From contig NZ_CP071598.1 in NCBI RefSeq assembly GCF_017357405.1, positions 372,001 to 436,000 of the forward strand: a stretch of DNA of 64,000 nucleotides, given 5' to 3'. This stretch comes from Halomontanus rarus. GTDB taxonomy: Archaea; Halobacteriota; Halobacteria; Halobacteriales; Natrialbaceae. Positions 1 through 9,225 of this stretch are shown in pieces. The translations under genes were made by a program, and so were the position numbers. Position 1 is the first letter of the stretch, and every line of letters begins with the position of its first letter. The notes beneath the pieces are model-generated. The model saw only the letters and a list, made by a program, of their open reading frames with translations, was not told the origin of the DNA and did no database searches.

Positions 1-654
1 GCCAACAGTTTCGATGAACGACGTGTAGCGATCGACCTGTTCGGCACCACCGATACAGGCTGCCCAGAGGTCCGCATCGTTCTTGATGCTCTCGGGCATC
101 TGCTGGTCGCTGATGATGTCCGACAGTGCAAGCCGTCCGCCCGGCCGTAGCACGCGGTATGCCTCCTCGAACACTCGGTCTTTTGCTGCCGAGAGATTGA
201 TGACGCCGTTCGAGATCACGGCGTCGAACGATTCGTCCTCGAACGGCAGCTCCTCGATGTAGCCCTGGTGGAAGCTGACGTTGTGGAAGCCGTTGTCCGC
301 GGCGAGGTCGTTAGCCTTCCCGACCTGGTTGGGCGTCATGTCTACGCCGGTTACCGATCCGGTCTCGGTGACGTTCATCGCGGCATAGAAGGCGTCCATT
401 CCGGAGCCGCTGCCGAGATCGAGCACGTCCTCACGTGGTTCGAGATCCGCCATCTCGAAGTAGTACCCGACGCCTGCGAACGAGTCGATCGCCTCGTCGG
501 GAACGTATGTGAGTGTATTCGAATCGTAACCGAGGCGTTCGGCGAGGTCTCGGCCCGTCTCGAAGTGGAACTCCGCATCGGCGGATTCCGCGACGTCACG
601 GTACATCGACTTAACCTCCCGTTCGAGTTTGTCCGTATCGAGTGATTTGCTCAT
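1..654 (-). CDS. ArsM-like SAM-dependent methyltransferase (3' end off window)
   Basis: Class I methyltransferase; 218 residues are visible before the left edge cuts the C-terminus. The SAM-binding glycine loop is at about residues 77-89 (VLDLGSGSGMDAF) and the post-core PGGRLALSD strand at about 171-179. Overall layout, including VINLS and the DLWAACIGGA stretch, follows arsenite methyltransferases. However, the family's Cys before VINLS is Gly150 here, no N-terminal Cys pair is present, and only Cys200 of the arsenic-binding set remains. As(III) methylation is therefore doubtful, and a related small-molecule methyltransferase is equally possible. The start is the ATG at 654. It lies just upstream of the gene-sense end of an OsmC gene on the same strand, 11 bases away, so the two are probably cotranscribed. 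Confidence 0.8.
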   Translation of the reverse strand, partial: MSKSLDTDKLEREVKSMYRDVAESADAEFHFETGRDLAERLGYDSNTLTYVPDEAIDSFAGVGYYFEMADLEPREDVLDLGSGSGMDAFYAAMNVTETGSVTGVDMTPNQVGKANDLAADNGFHNVSFHQGYIEELPFEDESFDAVISNGVINLSAAKDRVFEEAYRVLRPGGRLALSDIISDQQMPESIKNDADLWAACIGGAEQVDRYTSFIETVG

Positions 655-665
655 TCTGACACCTA

Positions 666-1268
666 TTAGTCGTCGCCCGCCACCTCGACAGGCGTATTGA
701 TGGTCATATCGACGTCCTGTGCGAGCGAGATGAGCGTGTAGACTGGTGCCCGTCGTGCCCACTCGTCGACGAGGTCCTTGTCGATGTCTTCACCGTCGAT
801 CTCGATCTCCGCGGTCACGTTCTCGAAGACCGAGTCGGACTCCTTGAGCTCCTCGAGACCGAAGAGAACTGCTGGATCGAAATCGGTCCGTACGCGAGTC
901 TGGAGGTGCTCGATGTCAACGCCGTTAGCGACGGCATTGATGCTGATACCGACGTTGATACAGGCGGCCAGCGCCGACAGAGCGACTTCGATCGGTTCCA
1001 TCCGGTCGGTGGCACCGACCCATCCACCGGCGTCCAACACCTCCTTCCAGCCGCCGTAGGGAAGGGTGTACTCGCGTGTCTCGCGGGCGATCGTTTCACC
1101 CCCGAGTTCGTAACTATCGATCTTCGCCAGGCTGTGAGCGCACGTCCCCTCGTAGGTCGCGGAGGCCCCGAGGCCGAGCTGGACTGCGTCAGGCTGTTCG
1201 GATACGTGTTCGGCGAATCCCTCGAGTCTCTCGAGGTCTATTCCGTGGGCGGTTTGCTTATTTGCCAT
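666..1268 (-). CDS. OsmC family protein
   Basis: OsmC/Ohr-fold protein of 200 residues. The family usually reduces organic or fatty-acid hydroperoxides with a pair of cysteines, using lipoamide or similar thiols. The core is recognisable from the MEPIEVALSALAACINVGI helix, which carries the conserved family Cys, followed by the beta-strand and helix ending ARRAPVYTLIS. A second Cys near the N-terminus (GTCAHS) could partner it, but the spacing is not the classic Ohr arrangement, so the substrate is open. I chose the ATG at 1268 because the upstream ATG at 1277 would add only MKH. It is followed 11 bases later by the ArsM-like gene on the same strand, suggesting a stress-linked operon. Confidence 0.85.
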   Translation of the reverse strand: MANKQTAHGIDLERLEGFAEHVSEQPDAVQLGLGASATYEGTCAHSLAKIDSYELGGETIARETREYTLPYGGWKEVLDAGGWVGATDRMEPIEVALSALAACINVGISINAVANGVDIEHLQTRVRTDFDPAVLFGLEELKESDSVFENVTAEIEIDGEDIDKDLVDEWARRAPVYTLISLAQDVDMTINTPVEVAGDD

Positions 1269-1504
1269 GTGTTTCACCTCACCTTCGCAAGCGAGCGTAC
1301 GAAGCGGAGACTGTTGTAGCTATTTCGTGCCATTTCGGCAGGGACAGCGATGTTTTGCAGCCGTTGTAGAAGCGTCAGTAGCTGCAATTCAGGAACGGAT
1401 GTGAGGTGGACCCGCCTTTTTCAACCGTTCTGGCCACTATCTCTCGGAAATGGACGAGAAACGAGCGATCAGATACGCGAGTCCACACTCACGTCGGTGA
1501 ACCG

Positions 1505-2344
1505 TCATCCGATAATTTGTTGGTGTTCGAGTGGCCGAGCCTCGGCTTTGTACGTGGTGTACACCGATTCCGCCCACTCTTGTGCCGCCGGTGTGTCCGT
1601 GTCGATGAGCACCTCCACTCCTGCTCTGTCGGGGTCGTAGTCGTTCACGGCGATTCGATCGTCGAAGAAACTGAGCCCGTACGGCGGCACATCGTCGTGG
1701 ACGAGTGGATTCAGATTCCCGCTCTCGAGGATGTCAGTGCAGAGTTCGGGATACGTCGAGAGAATGTATCTGGCAGCGTTTGGTGGATTGATGATTTCGG
1801 CCTGCATTCCGTCGAGGATCCGCTGACGGAACTCCTCCCGACAGGGCTCGAGCAAGGCGAGATCGACTCCGAGGAACCGAAACCGATCGGCCTTCTGGAG
1901 CAGCGATCTGAATCGCCCGATCGGACGGTACGGCGCGTCGTGGTCAGCGACGGTCACCGTCGTCTCCGAACTCATCTCGATCGTGAATTCGATAACATCA
2001 TCCGGAAGCCAGTGCCAAACGTCGCGTAACGTCCGTTCGGTTTCGACTCGTTCGATCAGGGCCTCCATCCCGGCGGCAATCATCTCTCCCAGACTCGTTG
2101 CCACGAACTGGTATCCCTCTTTCCGGATCCAGCTCCGGTCTTCGAATTGATCTAACGTCCGTCGTATTGTAGACGACGAAACCCCGGTCAACTCACAGAG
2201 TTCAGAACGACTCCGGGGTCGTTCGGTCAGCGCAACGAGCGTCGGGACGCGATGTTCGGATCGGGTTAGATACGCGATATCGCCGATCGGTGAATCCCGC
2301 ATATGGTGGTTCATGTTAACTTCCCCCATGGTCAGAGTACGCAA
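1505..2344 (-). CDS. HTH transcriptional regulator, FilR1-like
   Basis: A 279-residue regulator. The N-terminus carries a winged helix (about residues 25-85) with a clear helix-turn-helix, SRSELCELTGVSSSTIRRTL. The rest matches the C-terminal methanogen/haloarchaeal FilR1-type (DUF1724) sensor layout: a long domain with the RFRFLGVDLALLEP strand and a terminal segment ending near YTTYKAEARPL. Family members are cytoplasmic transcription factors with poorly known ligands. The start could be the ATG at 2344 or internal ATGs at residues 6, 11 and 15; the core domain starts near residue 18. It lies upstream of and on the same strand as the OsmC/methyltransferase genes but is separated by 236 bases, so it may control them. 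Confidence 0.75.
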   Translation of the reverse strand: MRTLTMGEVNMNHHMRDSPIGDIAYLTRSEHRVPTLVALTERPRSRSELCELTGVSSSTIRRTLDQFEDRSWIRKEGYQFVATSLGEMIAAGMEALIERVETERTLRDVWHWLPDDVIEFTIEMSSETTVTVADHDAPYRPIGRFRSLLQKADRFRFLGVDLALLEPCREEFRQRILDGMQAEIINPPNAARYILSTYPELCTDILESGNLNPLVHDDVPPYGLSFFDDRIAVNDYDPDRAGVEVLIDTDTPAAQEWAESVYTTYKAEARPLEHQQIIG

Positions 2345-2682
2345 ACAACTGTGAAAACGATTGTGCTATTCCGACCACGGGGTGTTAGATTTTTAGTGAA
2401 AGCGAGGAGTTACCGCCGCGGTTGGGCCGCAAGCACAGCATCCGCGAACGAGCGAAGCGAGTGAGGGGCTTTTTTAGTGTAGATGTTTGGAGGAGCGGTA
2501 AGCGAGCAACGCGAGCGAACCCGACGAAAAAAGGCACTTCCGCATGTGAGCGATTCACAACTGCGATACCGACGAGTTTGGGACCGTTCTCACCGAGAAC
2601 AACTGTACAGCCACTAAGACTCACGGAATACGTGACCGGAATCTGAGATATTACACCCACTAGCAATCCACTCTCGTCTCGA

Positions 2683-2725
2683 GGACTTGACATCCGTCCA
2701 CGGCTAAATCCGCGGGCTTTCTCCT
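2683..2725. mobile_element. Possible IS200/IS605-type end remnant
   Basis: The segment GAGGACTTGACATCC followed by CCACGG-ctaaat-CCGCGG resembles the conserved hairpin end of haloarchaeal IS200/IS605-family (TnpB) elements. One stem position is mismatched. No tnpA or tnpB reading frame remains beside it, so at most this is a solo end. The rest of 2345-2682 has no convincing gene; it contains low-complexity GCGAGCGAAGCGAGTGAG-type sequence. Confidence 0.35.
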
Positions 2726-2726
2726 G

Positions 2727-4661
2727 TTATCGAGTATTGACCGTACTCGGTACGGTAAAGAAAAACGTAGAACCGCATTCGGGTTCCGACTCGACCCAGA
2801 TCTCGCCGCCGTGGCGTTCGATAATCCGCTGGCAGAGCGCCAATCCGATCCCCGTTCCCTCGTACTCTTCGCGGCTGTGGAGCCGATCGAAGACGGTGAA
2901 CACGCGGTCTTGGTTTTCCGGATCGATGCCGATTCCGTCGTCGTGGACCGAGATTATCCACCGTCCTCCCCGCCGCTCGGCGTCGACGTGTACCCGCGGT
3001 GGTTCGTCTCCGCTGTACGTGATCGCGTTGGTGATCAGGTTCTGGAAGACCTGCCGGAGCTGGCTGGCGTCACCCTCCACGCGCGGGAGCTGCTCGGTCG
3101 TGATCGTAGCGTTCGCCTCCTCGATCTGTATCTGCAGATCGTTGAGCACGTTTCCGAGGATCCGATCCAGTTCGACCGGTTCGACCGGCTCGCCTTGCGT
3201 TTCGACCCGCGAGTACTCAAGCAGCCCGTCGATCATCTCCCGCATTCGATTGGTCCCGTCGACGGCGAACTCGACGAATTCCTCACCCTCCTCGTCGAAG
3301 GATTCGCCGTACCGATTCTCGAGCAGTTGGAGATAGCTCGTCACCATGCGGAGGGGCTCCTGCAGATCGTGGCTGGCGGCGTAGGCGAACTGTTCGAGCC
3401 GCTCGTTCGACTCCTCGAGTTGTTGCTCGTGGTATCGCTGCTCGAGTTCGTATTTCAGCCACTGACCCATCAGATGATGGAACGTCCGATCAGCGTCCGA
3501 AAACTCCCGTCGACGCGGTTCAGACGACGCGAAGAAGAACGTCCGGTCGGGCGCGTCCTCGAGTCCGATCCGCGTTCCGAGATAGGCCATCACGTCGAAC
3601 TCCTCGTACGTGAGCGTCCCGTCGAATCCCTGGTCTGCGGGATCGATAACGGTCGCCGTCTCCTCGGCCGCAACGGTTGCGCGGCAATACGTCTCGGAGA
3701 GTGGCACCTCCGCACCCGGCTCGAAATGCTCGTGCTCGTCGCTGACCGCTTCGACCTCGAAGGAATCGTGTGCCGGGTCGACCTTCGCGAGCACGCCCAG
3801 GTCGAGATTGAATCGATTACGACCCAGTTCGAAGAGATCCTGTAGTTTCTCGTCGAACGACCGGTCAGCGTCGGCGGCGATTTCGATCTGTCGCTCGAGG
3901 TGCTGTTGATGGTCTCGCAGTTCGACGCGGGCTTTCGTCCGGTCGAGCAACGTCCCCATCATTCGATCGATTTCGCGTTCGGGTTGATCGGACCCGAAGA
4001 ACTCCTCCGGCGGCGTGTAGTAGAAGTTCTGACAGACCGTGTTATTGAATATCAGGTGTGGATGCGTCTTGATGATATCGCGGAGAATTTCCGCGGAGAA
4101 GCGGTCGCGATTGTATTGACAGAGCGCGATCCCGTTCGCGTCCGGCAGGAGTCTGTTGAGTTTTCCCTCGTACACGATGAGTTCCTCGAGCGGGGGGTCG
4201 TCACCGAAGACCCACGTCATTTCGCCGGTGATTCGAACTCCCGCAAACTCTTCGGTTCCCTCCTTGATCACGCCCGAGATGAACGAAATCATCTCGTCGG
4301 AATCGAACGACCCGTTCCGAAGATACGAGTCCTGTGCGGTGTAGACGACGAGGGCCTCCGAGTCGAGCGCCCGGTCGACGTCCACCCCGCTATCTCGGAG
4401 AGCCGTCAGTATCTCTGACGTGTCGTTCTCGTCGGCGATATAGATGCATCGTTCACCGCGTTCGAGGCCGTGCTCGATGTACGGAATCGCCGTTTCGAAC
4501 TGTTCCGCCTGGGATTCGTAGATGAACGCGAGATGATCGCAGGACTCGTGTTCGGCGACCGGTTCGACGAGACCGTCGAACGTCGGACTCTTCCGGAGCC
4601 CTTCCAGACCGGTTTCGAGCCCGAGCATCTCGTCTCTGGAGTTTCGTATCGGTTGGTTCAT
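2727..4661 (-). CDS. Sensor histidine kinase with MEDS and GAF-like domains
   Basis: A 644-residue soluble histidine kinase. Residues about 25-200 form a MEDS/DcmR-type sensory domain (DHLAFIYESQAEQ, YIEHGLERGERCIYIADEN). Residues about 240-395 look like a GAF domain, a short coiled coil follows, then HisKA with phospho-acceptor His431 in AASHDLQEP and a HATPase_c domain with N box (NLITNAITYSG) and G boxes (DDGIGID, GTGIGLAL). No membrane segment or receiver domain is seen. MEDS domains occur in sensors of small carbon or redox signals, but the ligand here is unknown. No response regulator adjoins it; phosphotransfer partners in haloarchaea are often unlinked. Its last 225 residues closely match the kinase at 23692-26118. 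The start is the ATG at 4661. Confidence 0.9.
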   Translation of the reverse strand: MNQPIRNSRDEMLGLETGLEGLRKSPTFDGLVEPVAEHESCDHLAFIYESQAEQFETAIPYIEHGLERGERCIYIADENDTSEILTALRDSGVDVDRALDSEALVVYTAQDSYLRNGSFDSDEMISFISGVIKEGTEEFAGVRITGEMTWVFGDDPPLEELIVYEGKLNRLLPDANGIALCQYNRDRFSAEILRDIIKTHPHLIFNNTVCQNFYYTPPEEFFGSDQPEREIDRMMGTLLDRTKARVELRDHQQHLERQIEIAADADRSFDEKLQDLFELGRNRFNLDLGVLAKVDPAHDSFEVEAVSDEHEHFEPGAEVPLSETYCRATVAAEETATVIDPADQGFDGTLTYEEFDVMAYLGTRIGLEDAPDRTFFFASSEPRRREFSDADRTFHHLMGQWLKYELEQRYHEQQLEESNERLEQFAYAASHDLQEPLRMVTSYLQLLENRYGESFDEEGEEFVEFAVDGTNRMREMIDGLLEYSRVETQGEPVEPVELDRILGNVLNDLQIQIEEANATITTEQLPRVEGDASQLRQVFQNLITNAITYSGDEPPRVHVDAERRGGRWIISVHDDGIGIDPENQDRVFTVFDRLHSREEYEGTGIGLALCQRIIERHGGEIWVESEPECGSTFFFTVPSTVNTR

Positions 4662-4862
4662 AGTGTGTAGTAGTTCGCGAGTAGCGCACGGCGACGGAGA
4701 GTGCCCGAGAAACCGAAGACGAAGAGAGTGGTCCGCGAGAACGAAGCGATCACAGGCGACCGTTCCTGAGACTCGCCCATCTAGTCGGAAGAGGGTGCTG
4801 ACAGGGAAACGGGTCCTGCGGTGAACTCGAGGCCATTTATATAGGCCGGTGATTTTCGGTCG

Positions 4863-5534
4863 TCACTCGGCGTCGGAAACCCGATCGGGAAGAGAGACGG
4901 TAAGAGTGTCTTTGGTCAGGTTACTGGTCGCACGCCGTAGCCGCTCGGACACTGCGTTCGTCGAAATATCGAGTTCCGCCGCTAACTCCTCAATCTGTGC
5001 GTCACGGGGGATTCGAAAGTATCCCATCTCCAACGCGGTGACGAGCACTTCGCGTTGCTCTGGCGTCAAGTTGTATTCGCGCTCTTTCGGAGCGGTTCCG
5101 TCGTACATCCGCTGTAGCTCGAACGAATACCCTTCTTCGCGGAAGTACGTCTGGAACTCTTCGAGCGCGTCTCGACTAACGAATTGAAATTTGAAGTACC
5201 AGACCCCGCCTACCGCTTTCGCTTCCTGCATGATGCCGTGTTGATCGACGATCGTATCGACTAACTCCTGAACCTCTTCGGCCCAGTGAACGTTGAAATA
5301 CCCGACTGCCGAATCCGCGTCGAGCATCCGAACTTCATCGGTACAGGGATCGTTCTGTAGCGCCGTTTTCACTGCTTCGAGATCGGCTTCGGTCGCCCAC
5401 AGAAACGGCATTACCCACTCGCGGCTATGAGTCGCAAGCCGCTCGAGCTCGAGTTTTACGTCCGGGACGGCGTCGAACGTCTGCTCCAGTGCGAAGGCTT
5501 CCGCCGGAATCGTGAACTCGGTGACGACACTCAT
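4863..5534 (-). CDS. Bat-type HTH-10 transcriptional regulator
   Basis: A 223-residue protein with the haloarchaeal bat architecture. An N-terminal sensor-like alpha/beta region (about 1-150) is followed by the HTH-10 domain (about 155-215). The domain is recognised by LTPEQREVLVTALEMGYF, the spacing IPRDAQIEELAAEL, and the recognition helix ISTNAVSERLRRA. Such regulators activate nearby or stress-related genes through DNA binding at the promoter. The gene lies upstream of the MEDS kinase on the same strand with a 201-base gap that includes a likely A/T-rich kinase promoter (near 4835-4850), so separate transcription is likely. It diverges from the 5621 gene. Confidence 0.85.
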   Translation of the reverse strand: MSVVTEFTIPAEAFALEQTFDAVPDVKLELERLATHSREWVMPFLWATEADLEAVKTALQNDPCTDEVRMLDADSAVGYFNVHWAEEVQELVDTIVDQHGIMQEAKAVGGVWYFKFQFVSRDALEEFQTYFREEGYSFELQRMYDGTAPKEREYNLTPEQREVLVTALEMGYFRIPRDAQIEELAAELDISTNAVSERLRRATSNLTKDTLTVSLPDRVSDAE

Positions 5535-5620
5535 AGGAAGCGTTGAGCCCAGGCACGGATAACGCGCGTGGTGGCCTCTCTATGCGTACTCATTTGTGAT
5601 CGGTGAAACAACCATCGTGC

Positions 5621-6001
5621 ATGGCCGAACATCAGGGATGGATCGTCGCTGAGATTGCTGACGACGGCGACCCAGATGTCGTGACGAAGAACGTGGTCGA
5701 CGAACGCTATCCGGATCGGTTCACCAGCCAACGAGAGGGGTCGTCGCTCGTAATCTACGACGACGACGTGACGACAAAGTCCGTTGAGCCGATGTTGGAA
5801 TCGGTCTGCGGTCATCTCGACCGAGTCGTCATCGTCGAATCGATTGAAGGCGGAGACGGGCTGACGAGGAGTAGTTACTACGAAGTTACGGACGACCAGC
5901 TCGGGGACCCAGTCGACGAACTGTCAACGATCACCCGGTGGTTCGTCGAATCGCACTTCGACTACTACGCAACTCGCTACGGTATCGATGGCGCAATCTG
6001 A
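5621..6001 (+). CDS. Hypothetical acidic protein
   Basis: A 126-residue acidic protein that I do not recognise. It has alternating beta/alpha character, with no signal peptide, membrane segment or cysteine motif beyond one Cys near the middle. The start is the ATG at 5621; an in-frame GTG at 5603 would add six residues. Its 3' end overlaps the start of the HEAT-repeat gene by 14 bases in another frame, so the two are probably translated from one transcript. The partner could mean it works with the HEAT protein as a small adaptor, which is inference only. Confidence 0.65.
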   Translation: MAEHQGWIVAEIADDGDPDVVTKNVVDERYPDRFTSQREGSSLVIYDDDVTTKSVEPMLESVCGHLDRVVIVESIEGGDGLTRSSYYEVTDDQLGDPVDELSTITRWFVESHFDYYATRYGIDGAI

Positions 6002-8813
6002 CTCGAACCCGGCGATCAACGAGCTGTGCAGCCGCCTCGCGGAGGCCGACCCAACAGCCGAGTCCGCCGTGATGGGCCAGATATCGCGGTTGTATCTCGA
6101 CGATCCGTCCGAGTGGTCTATGGACCCGACCGCACAGAGCATCGAACTACTACAGTCGTATCTCGACCACGACGACCCCGAACTCCGAAGCGGGGCCGTT
6201 TTCATGCTCAGTACAATCGCTGCGGGGACACTCCTGGAGCCGGATTCGGAAGACGCCGTGGACAGGTCGGCTTTGAGCGCCCAGTTGCTCGAACTCATCG
6301 ACGACGACAGTCCTCAGGTACGCCAAGTAATCGTCTCGACCGGAGCCCTCGGTGGCGTTGTCGACACGGTACTCGACGACTCGTTTCCGACATCCGAAAC
6401 CGACGACGAACGCATCCCCCCGAAATCCATCTCGTGGTTGGCGATGGCCCTCTTCGAACGCCTGCACGATCCGGCACCGATCGTCCGCAAACGAGTCGCC
6501 TCCCATCTCGATTCACACGCCGTCGAACTGCTCGAGGAGCATCCGGATGCCAGCGCTGCGATCGGCACGGTCATCGATACCCTCGAGGACGATCTCGACG
6601 CACTCGCGCCGAATCGTGACGCGGCGACGCCTCGATACGCGGCGGCCCGTGTCCTCTGTGACGTGGCCGCGAATTCCCCGGCTCTGCTGCTCGATCACGT
6701 CGACCGCCTCGACGGGTACCTCGACGTCGACGAGGACGAGATCCGAACCCGGGTGGCGAGAACGCTCGGGCGGTTGATCCACTCGGACCACGTCGATCGA
6801 ACGGACGTCGCCGAACGCGTGGTCGATCGTCTCGCTTCCCAGGGCCGCGCGCCCCAGGACGACGCAGACCTGCTCGCGTCGGCTGCGCTGGCCGCCAGCG
6901 ACGAATCAGGGAAGACAGAAGCGGCTCTCACGGCAGGACTCCAGGTCCAAAGTCCCCGCCACCGAAGCACGGGTGCCGACACGCTGGCTCGGTACGTTCG
7001 CCAGAGCGATCGATCCTTCGAGCCACACTTCGAGGCGGTCGCCGAGTACTCCGACGCACGGCCGTTTGCCGAGCGCAGTGAGGATCCACTCGTCACGCTG
7101 GCTGCGGCCTATCCGGGGTTCGTGGCGGAGTGCCTGATCGACTGGCACGAATCGGTCGTCGAGGGGTCCGCCCACAGAACGATCGACGACGACTTGCTGG
7201 TCGAGATTTGTGACCAGAATCCGACGGCAATCGAGGAGTTCCTCCCTTACGTCGTCGAGACAGCCGGCCCGGAGTTCGATTACGAGCGGTCGGACCGCCA
7301 CCACGTCAGTCCATCGGTACAGACGCTGGACGCCCTGGCAGAGCGCCGATCGGCGATGATTGCGGACGTCGTGCCGGACCTGTTGGCAGCACGCGGACGG
7401 TCGGCCCCTCTCGACGACCGGGTTTCTAGTCTGGTGGAAGCGGTGGCCGACGTCGGACCCCCCGTCACCGACGAAACCGTCGCCGCGCTCGAGGGCACGC
7501 TCCGATCGGTCGAGGGAAACCTGGGCGCCGCTCGAGCGCTGGCCGCGCTCTACGAGGCGGGCCACGACGCCGTGAACGACGACTACGAGATCTTCGTCGA
7601 TCCGTATCGCGAGGGGGCCCTCGATGGCTCGTCGAACGGTGGAAAGTATGCCCTGCAACCCGTCGCGGCGGCGGAGCCGGCATTCGTTTCGGAAGTGCTG
7701 TACGATATCTTCGATCACTGGGCGGAAACTGACGGGGAGCAAGGCCCAACGAGAACCCTCACGGCCGTCGCCGACGCCGAACTGGCCGCTGTCAGGCCGA
7801 TTCTCGACGACGTGATTGCAGTGACTCTGTCCGAGGGGCCGGCTGACGAGCGGATCGAGAACCTATCCGACGACCAACTCTTCGACCTCGTCAAGTTCTA
7901 CATTTCGGGAGAGCCACCGAACGGTCCGGAGTTCTTCGAGCGGTTTCTCGATGCGCTCGTCCCGGTCGTCGAGCATGGATCGACGGTCGACAAAACTACC
8001 GACGAGGTAGTGGGGGGCGCCGAGATTCCTGGTCGCTTCGATCCCGAGGACATCGTCGACCTGATAGACTCCGAAACGACGTCGACACCAGAGACGATCG
8101 AATCGGCGCTCGCACCGTTCGTCGACACGGTCGTCGAACCATTGCTATCGCCGCGATCGGCGGCGATGGATCTCCACCTCGACATCGCGAAAGCGATCGG
8201 ATTCGGTCACCCCGTGGTGTTCGAAACTCACGTTCAGCGGCTGCTAGACGCCGCCGAGGCTGCGGACCATCGTCAGCAGGCCGATCTCGTGGGGTACATG
8301 CTCTGTGAGTTAGGTGAGGAGACACCAGACACCATCGAGGAGCACCTCGACCGGCTGTCGGATCTCGCTGTCGACGGCGATATCGCCTCCAGCTCGATCG
8401 CAGCTGGCACACTCGGTAAATTGCTCGAGGAACGTCCCGAACGTGCTGCCACCGTGGCCGAACCGCTCGCCACTGCCCTCCCGAACGTCTATCCCTGGGC
8501 GCGTTACCAAGGTGCGATGGCCCTCGAGACCGCGGCCGAGGAGGATCCGCAGGCGATTCGCGACGTGGTTTCCGAGCTCGTGGCGCTCCTGGTCGCGTTC
8601 GACGGTCTGCCAGATGACGATGACCTTCCCTGGACGACCACGCGCGAGCTCAATGGCTCCGTCAGATACGCGTTTATGGTGTTGGAATCGGTCGCTGAGA
8701 CGGATCCCGAGTCAGTACTGGTAGCGTTCGGGTCACACGGTGGTATCGAGTCGGTAGAGGTTCCAGGCTGGTCGAATCGGCTCTCGAATCTCGAAGCGAC
8801 GCTCGACGCGTGA
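5988..8813 (+). CDS. Large HEAT-repeat protein
   Basis: A 941-residue acidic protein made almost entirely of paired-helix repeats. Recurrent patterns such as LLELIDDDSPQVRQVIV, RLHDPAPIVRKRVASHL and VDEDEIRTRVARTLGRLI are typical HEAT units. They are dense over residues about 20-300 and degenerate in the middle, then reappear around 760-860 (IAAGTLGKLLEERPERAATVAEPL). No signal peptide, transmembrane segment or enzymatic motif is visible, so a cytoplasmic scaffold or adaptor is most likely. It overlaps the preceding 126-residue gene by 14 bases. A smaller HEAT protein sits inside the ABC importer operon at 50691, but the two are not obviously closely related. Confidence 0.8.
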   Translation: MAQSDSNPAINELCSRLAEADPTAESAVMGQISRLYLDDPSEWSMDPTAQSIELLQSYLDHDDPELRSGAVFMLSTIAAGTLLEPDSEDAVDRSALSAQLLELIDDDSPQVRQVIVSTGALGGVVDTVLDDSFPTSETDDERIPPKSISWLAMALFERLHDPAPIVRKRVASHLDSHAVELLEEHPDASAAIGTVIDTLEDDLDALAPNRDAATPRYAAARVLCDVAANSPALLLDHVDRLDGYLDVDEDEIRTRVARTLGRLIHSDHVDRTDVAERVVDRLASQGRAPQDDADLLASAALAASDESGKTEAALTAGLQVQSPRHRSTGADTLARYVRQSDRSFEPHFEAVAEYSDARPFAERSEDPLVTLAAAYPGFVAECLIDWHESVVEGSAHRTIDDDLLVEICDQNPTAIEEFLPYVVETAGPEFDYERSDRHHVSPSVQTLDALAERRSAMIADVVPDLLAARGRSAPLDDRVSSLVEAVADVGPPVTDETVAALEGTLRSVEGNLGAARALAALYEAGHDAVNDDYEIFVDPYREGALDGSSNGGKYALQPVAAAEPAFVSEVLYDIFDHWAETDGEQGPTRTLTAVADAELAAVRPILDDVIAVTLSEGPADERIENLSDDQLFDLVKFYISGEPPNGPEFFERFLDALVPVVEHGSTVDKTTDEVVGGAEIPGRFDPEDIVDLIDSETTSTPETIESALAPFVDTVVEPLLSPRSAAMDLHLDIAKAIGFGHPVVFETHVQRLLDAAEAADHRQQADLVGYMLCELGEETPDTIEEHLDRLSDLAVDGDIASSSIAAGTLGKLLEERPERAATVAEPLATALPNVYPWARYQGAMALETAAEEDPQAIRDVVSELVALLVAFDGLPDDDDLPWTTTRELNGSVRYAFMVLESVAETDPESVLVAFGSHGGIESVEVPGWSNRLSNLEATLDA

Positions 8814-9225
8814 GTGGTAGACCACCCGCCGTCCAGACCGCTTCGCTGGCGATTCCGGGCGACATCGAAGGAGTCCGACGCGCTCGAAAGCGAGCGCGCG
8901 GACCGACGGGAGACGACAGCTTCCTACCTCCTTCCAATGGTCTCTCTTGTGCGTGACTTCGTGGCACAACTACCGGCGAGAGATTTCTGCCGGAACTGCG
9001 TTCGTGTGAGGTGAAACTCTGGGACGACGGAATGTTCGACGGTACCATCTTCCACAAATTGGGACCGCGTGAACGCCAGTGGATCACGTACGAACGGTCC
9101 ACGAGCGAAATCCTCTGGCGATGATACAGCGCGCTGTAGCGCATATCTAAATTCGTAATCGAACGGTCACCTCCTTGTGCGATCTGCATCGGGAATTAAG
9201 ATTCTGCAACTCATTGCTGCAATCA
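8814..9225. other. Non-coding gap
   Basis: No open frame here has haloarchaeal coding character on either strand. The second half becomes A/T-richer toward the gene at 9226 and may hold its promoter (ATATCTAAATTCG around 9144-9156). This marks the boundary between GC-rich backbone-like sequence and the accessory stretch that follows. Confidence 0.5.

Noticed and set aside
5531..5815. 94-codon minus-strand frame upstream of the HTH-10 gene
   Set aside because: It overlaps the 5621 gene, which is acidic and coupled to the HEAT gene; the minus frame lacks coding bias.
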